From contig DATGLV010000008.1 of assembly GCA_035293945.1 (NCBI GenBank), positions 186,001-250,000 on the forward strand: 64,000 nucleotides of DNA, given 5' to 3'. The stretch comes from VAZQ01 sp035293945. GTDB lineage: Bacteria; Pseudomonadota; Alphaproteobacteria; Rhizobiales; Xanthobacteraceae. The number at the start of each line of letters is the position of its first letter. Within the stretch, counting starts at the first letter, position 1. Below, in pieces: positions 26,578-34,773 of the stretch. The notes under the pieces are model-generated. The model saw only the letters and a program-made list of their open reading frames with translations. It ran no database searches and was not told where the DNA came from. A program made the translations under genes and the position numbers.

Positions 26578-27848
26578 CACGCCCTCCTATCGTTCTGGCC
26601 GAACAGGCCGGCAACGAAGTGGGGCAACCCGCGCGGGTGGCCGGTGTCGACATCGACCTCGACGCTCATACCGGCCCGCAACTGCGGTTGGCTGCCGTCT
26701 GGCGTGGCGACGCGCACCCGCATGGGGATCCTCTGCACGACCTTGACCCAGTTGCCGCTGGTGTTCTGAGCGGGCAGCAGCTGGAACTCCTGGGCGGCGG
26801 CCGGGCTGATGCTCTCGACGGTGCCGTGCCACGCGCGATCCGGATAGGTGTCGACCGTGATGGTGACGGGCTGCCCGGGCTGCACATAGGTGAGCTGGGT
26901 CTCCTTGGGATTGGCATCGACCCAGACGTGGTCGGTCGCGACCAGGTAGAAGGTGGTGGTGGACGCCTGCAGATATTTCCCTGGCGCGATCGCGGGCACA
27001 TCGGTGACGATGCCGGCGAAGGGCGCTTTGACGACCGTATCGTCGAGCTGACGCTGTGCCTCGTCGACCTGAGCCTTTGCTTGCAGATAAAGCGGGTGCT
27101 GGGTGACCTCTATGTCGGCCTTTCCGCCGAGCTTGGCGAGCTGCACGTTCGCCTGTTGGGTCAACGAGGTGACCTTGCTTTGGTCGGCCTGGAGCGTGAA
27201 ACGCGCCTGATCGTAGTTGGCCTTGGAGACGGCGTCCGTCTTTAGGAGCGCCGCATAGCGGTCGAAGGTGGCTTGGTCGAGCGCCACCTGCGCCTTCTCG
27301 GTGTCGATGTCGCGCAGCATGCGCTGATAATCCTGCTTCATCGATTCGATGGTCAGCTGGGTCTGCGCGAGATCGGCCTTCGCGTTGTCGAGCGCGATCT
27401 GGAACTGACGGGGGTCGAGCCGGTAAAGGACCTGTCCGGCATTTACCTGCTGGTTGTCGGTGACGTCAATCTCCTGCACGGTTCCGGAAACATCGGTCGA
27501 GACACCGACCTTGTCGGCTTCCACGTAAGCGTCATCGGTCGACATCACGCTGCCGCCGACGACGTACAAGTACCCGCCGGCGATCAGCGCCAGCGGGACG
27601 AGCGCAAGCAGCACCGCCCGCAGCCGACCTTGGCGTTTGGAGGGCGACGCGGATTGGGTGGCAGAAACCTTCTCCGGTGCGCCATTCGGCACTTCCGCGG
27701 GCCTGGGTGACGGCCGCGGCATGCGGCGACTCCGCAGGTCGACGGTCCTGCCGTCTGATTGCTTGGGACTTGCGTTCCGTGCCTCCGCGGGCATCACCCG
27801 TGAATCAGGGTGATGGCAGCGCTCATTGATTTGTTCAGTGTTGGACAT
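26577..27848 (-). CDS. emrA: EmrA-type HlyD/membrane fusion adaptor
   Basis: 423 residues. A variable cytoplasmic leader of about 85 residues precedes one membrane helix (VLLALVPLALIAGGYLYVVG). Then comes the split lipoyl/barrel-sandwich domain (DDAYVEADKVGVSTDVSGTV and VVKAPFAGIVTDVPAIAPGK) flanking a long coiled coil, and a beta-barrel end (VDANPKETQLTYVQPGQPV). It links the EmrB pump to an outer-membrane channel. The cytoplasmic leader is longer than usual. Ten bases separate it from the marR stop. Confidence 0.92.
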   Translation of the reverse strand: MSNTEQINERCHHPDSRVMPAEARNASPKQSDGRTVDLRSRRMPRPSPRPAEVPNGAPEKVSATQSASPSKRQGRLRAVLLALVPLALIAGGYLYVVGGSVMSTDDAYVEADKVGVSTDVSGTVQEIDVTDNQQVNAGQVLYRLDPRQFQIALDNAKADLAQTQLTIESMKQDYQRMLRDIDTEKAQVALDQATFDRYAALLKTDAVSKANYDQARFTLQADQSKVTSLTQQANVQLAKLGGKADIEVTQHPLYLQAKAQVDEAQRQLDDTVVKAPFAGIVTDVPAIAPGKYLQASTTTFYLVATDHVWVDANPKETQLTYVQPGQPVTITVDTYPDRAWHGTVESISPAAAQEFQLLPAQNTSGNWVKVVQRIPMRVRVATPDGSQPQLRAGMSVEVDVDTGHPRGLPHFVAGLFGQNDRRA

Positions 27849-27858
27849 GGTGCTGTCC

Positions 27859-28311
27859 TTATGTGCTTGTTTCGGTCGATCGACAGCCGCTGACGTTTTC
27901 CTTCATCTGCCGGAGGCCGACAGCGAGTGCTTTCAGCACGGCGGGCTCTATCCCCTTGGTCATGGCGCTGTGCAGCTTGGCGCGGAAATGCTTGATCTCA
28001 CGCAACAGCGGGGTTGCTGCCGGCGTCAGTCGCAGCCGCCAGATGCGCCGGTCCTCGGGATCGGGGCATCGTTTGACGAAGCCGAGCTCCTCGAGACGGT
28101 CAATCAGGCGCGCAATCGTCATCGGTGCGACCTCGGCAAAGGCGGCCAGCTCGTTCTGTGACAAGTCCGGCTGACTCTCGAGCCGTGCCAAAATGATCAG
28201 CTGCGCCCGCGTCATCCCATGCCCTTGCGCCAGCTGGTCCGCGTAGACGCGCATGTGGCGCGCCACATCGGACAGAAGGATCAGCAGGTCATTGTCGAGT
28301 TCAGCGGGCAT
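27859..28311 (-). CDS. MarR-family transcriptional regulator of the efflux operon
   Basis: 150 residues with the winged-helix core: GMTRAQLIILARLESQPDLS, then ELAAFAEVAPMTIARLIDRL (recognition helix) and CPDPEDRRIWRLRLT (wing with the conserved DxRxxR). It is the first gene of the operon with emrA and emrB and probably represses it, releasing on binding of phenolic or drug-like ligands. A perfect AT-rich inverted repeat at 28431 is a candidate operator. Confidence 0.88.
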   Translation of the reverse strand: MPAELDNDLLILLSDVARHMRVYADQLAQGHGMTRAQLIILARLESQPDLSQNELAAFAEVAPMTIARLIDRLEELGFVKRCPDPEDRRIWRLRLTPAATPLLREIKHFRAKLHSAMTKGIEPAVLKALAVGLRQMKENVSGCRSTETST

Positions 28312-28760
28312 GGTGCAGCCTTGATTTTCAAAGGAGAGCCGCCAGGCCGGACGGCGCTGGCGGCCCTCCGATCCGCCGACGGTCGCTCGGGGGGCATGCG
28401 CGAAGGTCGGCGAATGTAAGCAACGAGAAGATAAGCAAGCTTATGATCTGGGCAACCCGGTCAGGCTGCAGCGCAGATATGTCGCGCCTGCATGAGGGAT
28501 GAGACGAGCTCGGCTCTCCGACAGTCGCAGTTGAGCCACCGCGCCAGGCGGTGGTTGCGGGCTAACCTGATCGGGCTTCGCCCATTAGTCGCCGCTCATT
28601 ACTTGGCTACTTGGCAGTGGAACGAGCGGACTAGCCGAAAACGCCGCGGCGTCCGCGCCCTGTGCAATCGACAGGGGCGTTAGAACCACAAATCGGCGGC
28701 ACCGGTGTGGCGTCTATGCTTGCAGAGCTCCCGCCGCACAAGGCAAGGGCGGACGCGCGC
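28312..28760. other. Intergenic region upstream of marR
   Basis: 450 bases holding the marR-emrAB promoter and the 28431 palindrome. The upstream-facing part beyond 28500 shows no convincing gene. Confidence 0.4.
28431..28444. promoter_or_regulatory. Candidate MarR operator
   Basis: ATAAGC-AA-GCTTAT is a perfect 6-bp inverted repeat with a 2-base spacer, 120 bases upstream of the marR start. MarR proteins typically bind AT-containing palindromes of this size near their own promoter, but the assignment is inference. Confidence 0.5.
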
Positions 28761-29294
28761 TTACTTCTTCAAGTCTGCGCGCGCCTTTTCCCAGGCAGCA
28801 ATCCCGGCCTGTGCGTACAGCTCATCCTGGTTCGTCCCGGCAACCCCGACCGCTCCCACGAGCTTGCCGTCCGAAACCAGCGGAATGCCACCGGCGACCA
28901 GATAGACCTTGTTGCCATACATGTTCAGAATGCCGAAATAGCGGTCGGGACGAGTCTTGTAGAGGTTCGACAAGGCCTCCGAAGTGGTTCGGTACATGAT
29001 GGCCGCATAGGCCTTGCCTTCTGCAAACATGATGTTTCGGCCCGGGGCACCGTCCATATGCTCGCCTAAAACCAACTCGCCCGAGGCCGCATCCAGGACA
29101 ACAACACCCAGGCGGGCATTCTTCTCGCGCGCGAGCGCGATCGCGCCCTCGATAATGGTGCGAGCCTCCGCCAGCGAGATCGTCTGCGGAGGGAGTGTTG
29201 GGGCTGGCGCCTGAGCGAAACCCTTCGGCGCGGTCCCCAAGAGCAGCGTCAGCGTCAGTGCGGCAGCGGAGGAAAACCGTCGAGGCAAGATCAT
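28761..29294 (-). CDS. Exported GlcG/HbpS-like heme-binding family protein
   Basis: 177 residues with a signal peptide (MILPRRFSSAAALTLTLLLG, cleavage near FAQA). The mature part shows the HbpS/GlcG pattern: ISLAEARTIIEGAIALAREK, LGVVVLDAASGELV, GGIPLVSDGKLVGAVGVAG and ELYAQAGIAAW. Members bind heme or small ligands outside the cytoplasm; the specific role is unknown. GGGAG precedes the ATG at 29294. It lies 66 bases downstream of the next upstream gene on the same strand (29379-30281) and may be cotranscribed. Confidence 0.8.
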   Translation of the reverse strand: MILPRRFSSAAALTLTLLLGTAPKGFAQAPAPTLPPQTISLAEARTIIEGAIALAREKNARLGVVVLDAASGELVLGEHMDGAPGRNIMFAEGKAYAAIMYRTTSEALSNLYKTRPDRYFGILNMYGNKVYLVAGGIPLVSDGKLVGAVGVAGTNQDELYAQAGIAAWEKARADLKK

Positions 29295-29378
29295 CTCAAG
29301 CTCCCGGAGATTTGGCGAGTGTTGATTGGCCTGTGAGAGTGAGGTGGACCAGAGCAAAGCTCCCGTCCACCATCGATC

Positions 29379-30281
29379 TTACTTTTGCGTCGTATGCTTG
29401 AAGTACCTCAAGTCAGGAGGCGGCTGATCCTTCTTGGCCGGCATCAAGAAGCCGTCGGCGCTCAGCATGTAGCCTTCGTTGCCGATCTTGATGTGGTTGT
29501 TGTATTCGCCGCAATTATTCTCGGTCCAAACCGGGGTGTCTTTGTTCGGCTCGCGGCCATAAATCTTGTGCACCGTCCACGGGCGCGTCAGGGCGTGATC
29601 GATCACCGTGACGTCGTTGTGGAGGAAATTCGGATTTGCCTCATCAAGATAGATGTTCTCCTTGACGATGGTCTGGCCGTCCGGGTGCAACGGTGCTCCG
29701 CCACTGTCGAACGTGCGTGGGCTCTTGAACGGGCCGCGAGTCTCGACTTCCAGGAGATCGTAGCGGCCAGTTCCCTTGCTATCGATCCATCGCCCGATCG
29801 AATAGCCGAGGAAGGTCGGATCCAGGTCCTTGGGCCAATCGCGGCCATCGGTAAAGATGCGGCGATCGTCGTCGATGTGCTGCACGAGGATATAGGTCGT
29901 AGAGGGAGTCACCACGAACTCGTATTCGCCATACCCATTCACGGCGCGCGGCATGCCGGGAGACAGACAGGTGAAGGTCGGGGTCGTGCCCTGCCCTCCT
30001 TCACGCTGGTCCTTGATGTTCGCCTCGAAGATCGCTTCGAATTCCGGCTTCAGCGGAGCCTGTTGCGCGAGGCCTGCGGGCTTGAACGGATCAAATCGCG
30101 TGCCGTTGAAGCCGTCGGGGCCGTGCCTCACGAGCGGACCCTTCAAATCGGCGCCGGAAGGTCCCCAGCGGACCCACTGGCCGCGCAGGTCCGGATATTT
30201 TCCATAATCGAACACCTGAGCGGCTGCCGCTGATGCCCAAAGCACGGCCGGGAGTGCGATTGCGCCAAGCAGGCTACGCAT
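29379..30281 (-). CDS. Secreted hypothetical protein, paralogue of 22660
   Basis: 300 residues, signal peptide MRSLLGAIALPAVLWASAAA. It has the same motif order as the protein at 22660, including RRIFTDGRDWP, GTGRYD, TVIDHALTRPWTV, HIKIGNEGYMLSADG and QPPPDLRYFK. It sits between the half-size molybdenum hydroxylase gene and the HbpS-like gene on one strand with short gaps. The three may form an operon for an exported pathway, which is inference. The function of the family is unknown. Confidence 0.75.
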   Translation of the reverse strand: MRSLLGAIALPAVLWASAAAAQVFDYGKYPDLRGQWVRWGPSGADLKGPLVRHGPDGFNGTRFDPFKPAGLAQQAPLKPEFEAIFEANIKDQREGGQGTTPTFTCLSPGMPRAVNGYGEYEFVVTPSTTYILVQHIDDDRRIFTDGRDWPKDLDPTFLGYSIGRWIDSKGTGRYDLLEVETRGPFKSPRTFDSGGAPLHPDGQTIVKENIYLDEANPNFLHNDVTVIDHALTRPWTVHKIYGREPNKDTPVWTENNCGEYNNHIKIGNEGYMLSADGFLMPAKKDQPPPDLRYFKHTTQK

Positions 30282-30340
30282 GGGAACTCTCCTCGTCTGG
30301 ATCGTATGCCGTCGCCGCCCTGTTGTGGCGGGATTGGTTG

Positions 30341-31741
30341 TCAGACCGCGCTCCCCTGTTTCTTCAGGGCCATCAGAATTCGCTCAGCGCTGATCGAATG
30401 GCTGACCCGCACTCCGATCGCATTGTAGATGGCATTGGCGATCGCGCCAGGGACCGCGCCGATGCTTGTCTCACTGAATCCCTTGTAGCCGTAGAACCAG
30501 CGCGGCTCGAGGCTCTCGATGAACACCTGCGTGATGTCTTTGGGAAATTCCATGATGGCGGGGATCGGGAATGACAGGAATGCGATGCTGTTGTGCATCT
30601 GCCCGGGAAATTCCCTGTCGTAGGGGATCGCGTTGGTGGTGATCTGATAGCTCTGCATAAACGAGCCTTCCATGTCGCCAATGGCGACAAACGGATTGAT
30701 GAGCTTACCGGGGTCGTGGGCGTAGACCACGCGCGTAACCCTGAATTGTCCCGTCCAAGTATCGACCTCGACCTCGACGAAGCAGGCGCCGGCTCCCTTG
30801 GAGAGACCGCGGCCGGGAACGACCTTTGTTTCGCCATGCATGCGCAGCGACGCACCATCGAGGAGCGCCGCGGCGGGGATGGATTGCCGCGGATCGTCCT
30901 TGACCGAGATGACGCTGTCGGTGAGCGTGAGCCGCGCCGCATTGATGCCGAGCTTTCGCGCCGCGCGATCAATGAGCTCGAGCCTGAGCTTCTTGGCCGC
31001 GACCAATGCGGCGCCGCCCTGCGCTGTGCAGGTATTTCCCGCGTGCCACTGGTCGCTGAGAGGGGCGATTTCCGAATCTCCCCACATCAGCTTGATATCT
31101 TCGATCGCGCTGATCCCCAGCATCTCGGCGATCAGCATGGCCATGGCGGTGCTGTGATTGGTGCCGCTGTCCGGCAATGCATTACGCAGGATCACCCGGC
31201 CGGTCGGATCCATCTCGACATCCGCGCTCCAAATGGTGCCGCGTTCGGTGTGAAATGCCGCCTCTCCTTCATGATAGGACTGCAGGACGGGGTGGTGCTG
31301 GGACATCCCTACCCCCATGCCCTTCTTGACGCGGCCAGCAGTGCTGCCGGCCCTGGGATTGCGTTTGTCCCAGCCGAACAGCTTCGCGCCCTCCTCAAGC
31401 ACCTCGGCTCCCGCGAAGGAATCGTAGGTCAGGGTGCCGTTCTCGCTTTCCGGCTTCTTCAGCTCGGTGTGCCAGTCGGTTGCGGGCGAGAGCTTATCGC
31501 CCGGCCTCGCCATGTTGTTGAGGCGGAACTGTACCGGGTCCTGGTCCACCAACTCGGCCAGCTCATCGATCAGGATTTCAGCTTCGGGCCCCTTGCTGCT
31601 CTGCACCACACCACCCAGGTCGCTGGCGCCCACACTCACTTTGCCAGCGGCCTGTTGCGCTATGACCGGGTCTAGCGTGGTGGCGACTAGCGCAAGAGCA
31701 GCGCCCAAGGTGATTAGGCTCGATTGGGATCCGTTCGTCAT
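30341..31741 (-). CDS. C-terminal half of a xanthine dehydrogenase-type molybdopterin subunit carrying its own signal peptide
   Basis: 466 residues: signal peptide (MTNGSQSSLITLGAALALVA, cleavage near VIAQQ), then a region matching only the second molybdopterin-binding half of the xanthine dehydrogenase/aldehyde oxidase large subunit. Visible motifs are KGMGVGMSQHHP, ALPDSGTNHSTAMAMLIAE, WHAGNTCTAQGGAALVAAKK and KGFSETSIGAVPGAIANAI. The last keeps the Glu that acts as base in the family, in KGFSE instead of KGVGE. The full-length family is over 700 residues, so the N-terminal half is missing and replaced by an export signal. It may be a stable truncated gene or a subunit needing a separate partner. 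Confidence 0.7.
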   Translation of the reverse strand: MTNGSQSSLITLGAALALVATTLDPVIAQQAAGKVSVGASDLGGVVQSSKGPEAEILIDELAELVDQDPVQFRLNNMARPGDKLSPATDWHTELKKPESENGTLTYDSFAGAEVLEEGAKLFGWDKRNPRAGSTAGRVKKGMGVGMSQHHPVLQSYHEGEAAFHTERGTIWSADVEMDPTGRVILRNALPDSGTNHSTAMAMLIAEMLGISAIEDIKLMWGDSEIAPLSDQWHAGNTCTAQGGAALVAAKKLRLELIDRAARKLGINAARLTLTDSVISVKDDPRQSIPAAALLDGASLRMHGETKVVPGRGLSKGAGACFVEVEVDTWTGQFRVTRVVYAHDPGKLINPFVAIGDMEGSFMQSYQITTNAIPYDREFPGQMHNSIAFLSFPIPAIMEFPKDITQVFIESLEPRWFYGYKGFSETSIGAVPGAIANAIYNAIGVRVSHSISAERILMALKKQGSAV

Positions 31742-32233
31742 TCTCACTCGGCGCTCCCTGCTTCTTCTGCGCCAGCGCCAACGATTTTGAGATTCGTCCA
31801 CCGCCTGCCGCAAGCTCATCTCAAGAACTTTCGATCAAAGAGCGGGACTAGAATCCTATATTTGATAGTGCCTTCGCTTCCGGAGTTCGTGCCAAGGTCG
31901 CGACGCATCACGAATCTCAGAGACCCAGCCTGCGCCTCAATCTGCTCCACGCGCATCGCTCCACTTGAGCGCAAGCGTATAGAGGGGCGCATTTCTCGAC
32001 ATGCGCAAGTGCTCCGGATGCTGTAGACACGATCTTCATTATCGTCATCCCGCGCGATAGCCGACACGGTGGTACGGCTGATGCGGCTGCTCGGTAACCG
32101 GCGCCTTGCAGCGGTACGATACCGTCGTAACGCCGCACAACAAGACGCGCGCAATCGATTGCAAAGCCTCTGGCAAGAGCCGGTCTCCGCCTGCTCGGCC
32201 GTGCTCGTCGAGATCCGCCCGTGCGGACGACTC
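31742..32233. other. Intergenic region
   Basis: About 490 bases upstream of the half-size molybdenum hydroxylase gene. ORFs in all frames look like chance reading frames. It should hold the promoter of the minus-strand genes below 31742; no operator was recognised. Confidence 0.4.
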
Positions 32234-32247
32234 TTGACCTAAATCAA
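32234..32247 (+). promoter_or_regulatory. FixK/FNR-type box
   Basis: TTGACCTAAATCAA matches 10 of 12 defined positions of the FNR/FixK consensus TTGATCNNGATCAA. Its centre lies about 41 bases before a purine start expected near 32281, with TAGAAC at 32269-32274 as a possible -10. This is the class II activator spacing. Confidence 0.65.
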
Positions 32248-32280
32248 AACCGCCTGGCTCAGATAGGATAGAACTGCGCT

Positions 32281-32355
32281 TAGGCGCGACGTTCCCTCCC
32301 CGTTCGTCCCTGTGACGTCCGCGCAAAACTAGCCCCCGCCACGGGGGCTTTTTTT
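32281..32355 (+). ncRNA. Predicted small RNA under a FixK/FNR-type promoter
   Basis: A compact unit follows the box: GCGCGACGT (32284-32292) pairs with ACGTCCGCGC (32315-32324) with one bulge. Together they hold a 22-base C-rich loop (32293-32314) containing TCCCTCCCC and GTCCC. A short A-rich linker and a strong intrinsic terminator (32331-32355) come next. C-rich loops complementary to Shine-Dalgarno sequences are a recurring feature of alphaproteobacterial regulatory RNAs. No ORF fits the interval. Predicted length is about 75 nucleotides; the 5' end is inferred from promoter spacing. Confidence 0.6.
32331..32355 (+). terminator. Intrinsic terminator of the predicted small RNA
   Basis: AGCCCCC-GCCAC-GGGGGCT gives a perfect 7-bp stem with a 5-base loop followed by seven T residues. 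It is the clearest intrinsic terminator in the window, and no protein gene ends nearby on this strand. Confidence 0.85.
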
Positions 32356-32640
32356 CATCTGTGGTCTTGTAGTGGACGCGCCCCCACAAGGATCCGCATC
32401 GCATCCGTGGACGCGGCGGCGTGTCAGGCATTTCCTGCGACCGTAAGGCCGCAACAATGCTCGATCATATACGAGATTGATCTAATCAACTTCAGCCTGA
32501 GCAAATCACCCCACTATTCCGGACGATAATCGCCGTTGGAAAACGTCGGGCGGTCCGCTGTGGCTTCCGCCTTGGGCAAAGCAGCAGCCCACAAGCCATC
32601 ACCTTGTCCGAAAAGTACAGCTATCATCACGGAGAACGTC

Positions 32641-33183
32641 ATGAGCTCGACATCATCAACGCTTCAGGCGTTGCTGATCGGAGCCATCATAACCGCGACG
32701 AAGTACTTGACGCGATGTATTGATCACGTTGGCGCTGACCGGCATTCTCAGCTTCATGCCCGCTTCGCTGGTAGCTTGCTGCAGCGGCTCCATCTGCCCC
32801 GAGCGCTTGCGGTCATCGGCGTCGTAGTAATTACGTATGCTGCGACCTTGGTCTTATTCAAATCATGGCGCGCGAAGTGACGCAGCTTGCGGCAGATCTT
32901 CACCGCTGCCAGGGAAGATCAGTGAAACACTCGCAGGCCTTCGAGGCAACGGAGGAGGAATGCTGGAGCGAGCACAAAAAAATTCCTCAAGCTCTCGGCG
33001 AGGAACTTACGGCACGCCAAGGAAATCCGATCGGCAGGACCAAACCTCGTTCCCCACGATATCCCAGTGGACATCTGATTCCGGCAGAAGTCCAAGACGG
33101 AGATCGTCCCTGCGCCTATGTTGTTATTGCTCCACTCAAGCGTCCCGATCGGTCCCTCAGCAGCGCTCGTTGTGACCGCTGTC
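32641..33183 (+). pseudogene. Decayed AI-2E family transporter (PerM-like) gene
   Basis: The start reads as the family N-terminus (MSSTSSTLQALLIGAI). The frame then changes: LITLALTGILSFM reads in a second frame near 32720-32760. LLQRLHLPRALAVIGVVV returns in the first, ending at a stop at 32880. AREVTQLAADLHRCQ is readable from 32868, KISETLAGLRGNGGGMLERA in another frame, and PIGPSAALVVTAVI near 33145-33185. The order of these pieces matches an AI-2E transporter. At least four frame changes and a premature stop make it non-functional, and the C-terminal half is gone. Confidence 0.75.
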
Positions 33184-33634
33184 ATTTGCTTTCAGAGAGT
33201 TCCGCCATCGTTGGAACGCGACCGGCAGGAGTAAGCTTGTCTACGATCCCCGGCAGAACCTGCGACAGCTGCCTGGTAAGCTCGTCCTCGGGCAGGCCTG
33301 ATCGCTGTGAAAGTGTCTTGATGATGTCCGGGCCGAGCGCTGTTCCGAGCTGGGCCGGGGCGACTGGTTGGTTGGGTCCGGAACCAACCCAGGAACCAGC
33401 GATGTTGCCCAGCCCACCTGTCTCCAGCTTGTTCAGCAACCCTCCCAGCCCTCCGAGCAGCCCTCCCGGGCCTTCGCCGGAGGCAGGTTGCAAGTTGGAG
33501 CTCGTGCCGGATCCCGCCCCGCCACTCCTGAACAAAGCGCCCGAAGCCAACAAAGCGCCGAGGGCAAGCATCAGCGGCTTTCCAATATTGCCGCCCGGAA
33601 CTGCGGATCGGAGGGTGTCTTCAAGGCCGGCCAT
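33182..33634 (-). CDS. YidB family (DUF937) protein
   Basis: 150 residues. The N-terminal part is Gly/Leu-rich (GGLLGGLGGLLNKLETGGLG). The C-terminal part has the YidB/DUF937 signature: PAQLGTALGPDIIKTLSQRSGLPEDELTRQLSQVLPGIVDKLTP (split here in two, residues about 93-137). The function is unknown. It lies next to glsB on the same strand, 43 bases apart in the order glsB then yidB, so the two are likely cotranscribed. Its 3' end touches the decayed transporter gene. Confidence 0.82.
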   Translation of the reverse strand: MAGLEDTLRSAVPGGNIGKPLMLALGALLASGALFRSGGAGSGTSSNLQPASGEGPGGLLGGLGGLLNKLETGGLGNIAGSWVGSGPNQPVAPAQLGTALGPDIIKTLSQRSGLPEDELTRQLSQVLPGIVDKLTPAGRVPTMAELSESK

Positions 33635-33677
33635 TGCGGTCTCCTGTTCAGTTGGGGTCGTGAGCGGTCGTCAGGCG

Positions 33678-33935
33678 TTACGCGTGCCTGCTACCCATCA
33701 CCGCGTTGTAGATCAGCAGCACCACCACCGAGCCCACGATCGCGACAAGCATGCTGTAAATGTTCAGGCCTGTGACGCCTGATGCCCCAAACAGATCGAA
33801 CAGGAATCCACCGACGAGAGCACCGATGATACCGAGCGCCATGTCCAGCCAAAGGCCTTGCCCCCGCCGATCGACAATCCTGCTCCCGATGAATCCTGCA
33901 ATCAAACCCAATATGATCCAGCTGAGGATGCCCAT
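33678..33935 (-). CDS. GlsB/YeaQ/YmgE family stress-response membrane protein
   Basis: 85 residues, almost entirely three membrane helices: MGILSWIILGLIAGFIGSRI, LWLDMALGIIGALVGGFLFD and YSMLVAIVGSVVVLLIYNAV. This is the transglycosylase-associated (GlsB) family, induced by envelope and general stress. The ATG at 33935 follows AAGGAGACG. A perfect FixK/FNR box lies 91-104 bases upstream, suggesting control by low oxygen or a related signal. yidB follows directly. Confidence 0.88.
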   Translation of the reverse strand: MGILSWIILGLIAGFIGSRIVDRRGQGLWLDMALGIIGALVGGFLFDLFGASGVTGLNIYSMLVAIVGSVVVLLIYNAVMGSRHA

Positions 33936-34025
33936 AATAGCGTCTCCTTGTGTGATTGCGGCGACACGAAGGTCGTTGCCCGCAGCGGCGTGCCGGATAG
34001 CGTATTCCGCACCAGGGGGCGCTAC

Positions 34026-34039
34026 TTGATCCAGATCAA
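34026..34039 (-). promoter_or_regulatory. Perfect FixK/FNR box upstream of glsB
   Basis: TTGATCCAGATCAA matches all defined positions of TTGATCNNGATCAA. Reading toward glsB, a TACGCT -10-like element lies at 34004-33999, about 31 bases from the box centre, giving a start near 33992 with class II spacing. Confidence 0.8.
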
Positions 34040-34091
34040 TTTTGCGGCGGAGCAGTCCTAAATTTTGCAAGCGCGAGTCCGACCCGCGCAT

Positions 34092-34696
34092 TTTTCATTG
34101 ATCTAAGAATACATGCGCCGGCTTATGGCTTATTACGTGCGAGCATGAATCGAATCCGCCGCCTTGAGGGAGGCCCTCAGCTTGAGCGGGGTCGATGCGA
34201 CACCGGTTCCGCTAAATGTTTTCGCCTCAACACCTGAGGTCGGCCGCTCAATGCAGGTTATCCACTCTCCCCCTCCGGAAAGCTACGTGCGGCGCTAATG
34301 GGGTGACGCGAGGTCGGGCGCCTGCGTAACTTTCCTCGATGAACTTAGGCCGCGACACGAATTCCTCTTTCGACAAGTTCGTTCAAGAAGCGATCGATGC
34401 GACAGGCAGGGTCTCTGACGGTCAGGTATGGCCACTAAGGGAAAGCCGGATTTCGGAGAGGCCGTAGTATTCCGGTATGAACGTATTCATATTTCGTGGG
34501 CGAGACACAAGCTTGGCCGCCGTCTCGGTGCTTGTCATGTCTTTGTCATCTCAGCCGGACCATCATCACCGGCGTACGCTGCCCTAGACCGCATTGAGCG
34601 TCTGCGGAAAAGGTTACCTGATTCGCATATCGGAAAAACTTGGCCGGTCGCGATCTGTGTATCGGCCCGTGCGGCGCACCCGGCTACTTCCCCAAA
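34092..34696. other. Region without a convincing gene
   Basis: About 600 bases. A reading frame at 34428-34700 and a 42-codon frame starting at about 34339 (MNLGRDTNSSFDKF) lack family resemblance or good ribosome sites. The tract may be decayed coding DNA. Confidence 0.35.
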
Positions 34697-34710
34697 CTGA
34701 TATAGATCAA
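34697..34710 (+). promoter_or_regulatory. FixK/FNR-type box upstream of the 50-codon gene
   Basis: CTGATATAGATCAA keeps one perfect half-site and 10 of 12 defined positions. Class II spacing predicts transcription from about 34745, 29 bases before the ATG at 34774. Confidence 0.55.
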
Positions 34711-34773
34711 GAACCGCCGCGGCAGATAACGTAATGAGTACGGTGGAGCAGGGGCGCAACGCAGTGAGGGATA

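Noticed and set aside
24982..26769. A 595-codon open frame on the plus strand over emrB
   Set aside because: It is antisense to a clear 14-helix transporter gene and reads as charged, low-complexity sequence typical of a GC-rich shadow frame.
32477..32489. TTGATCTAATCAA as a further FixK/FNR box
   Set aside because: The half-sites are separated by three bases rather than four, which is poor spacing for this family, and the gene downstream is a pseudogene.
34428..34700. A 90-codon open frame
   Set aside because: No ribosome site, no family resemblance, and a FixK-type box overlaps its end.
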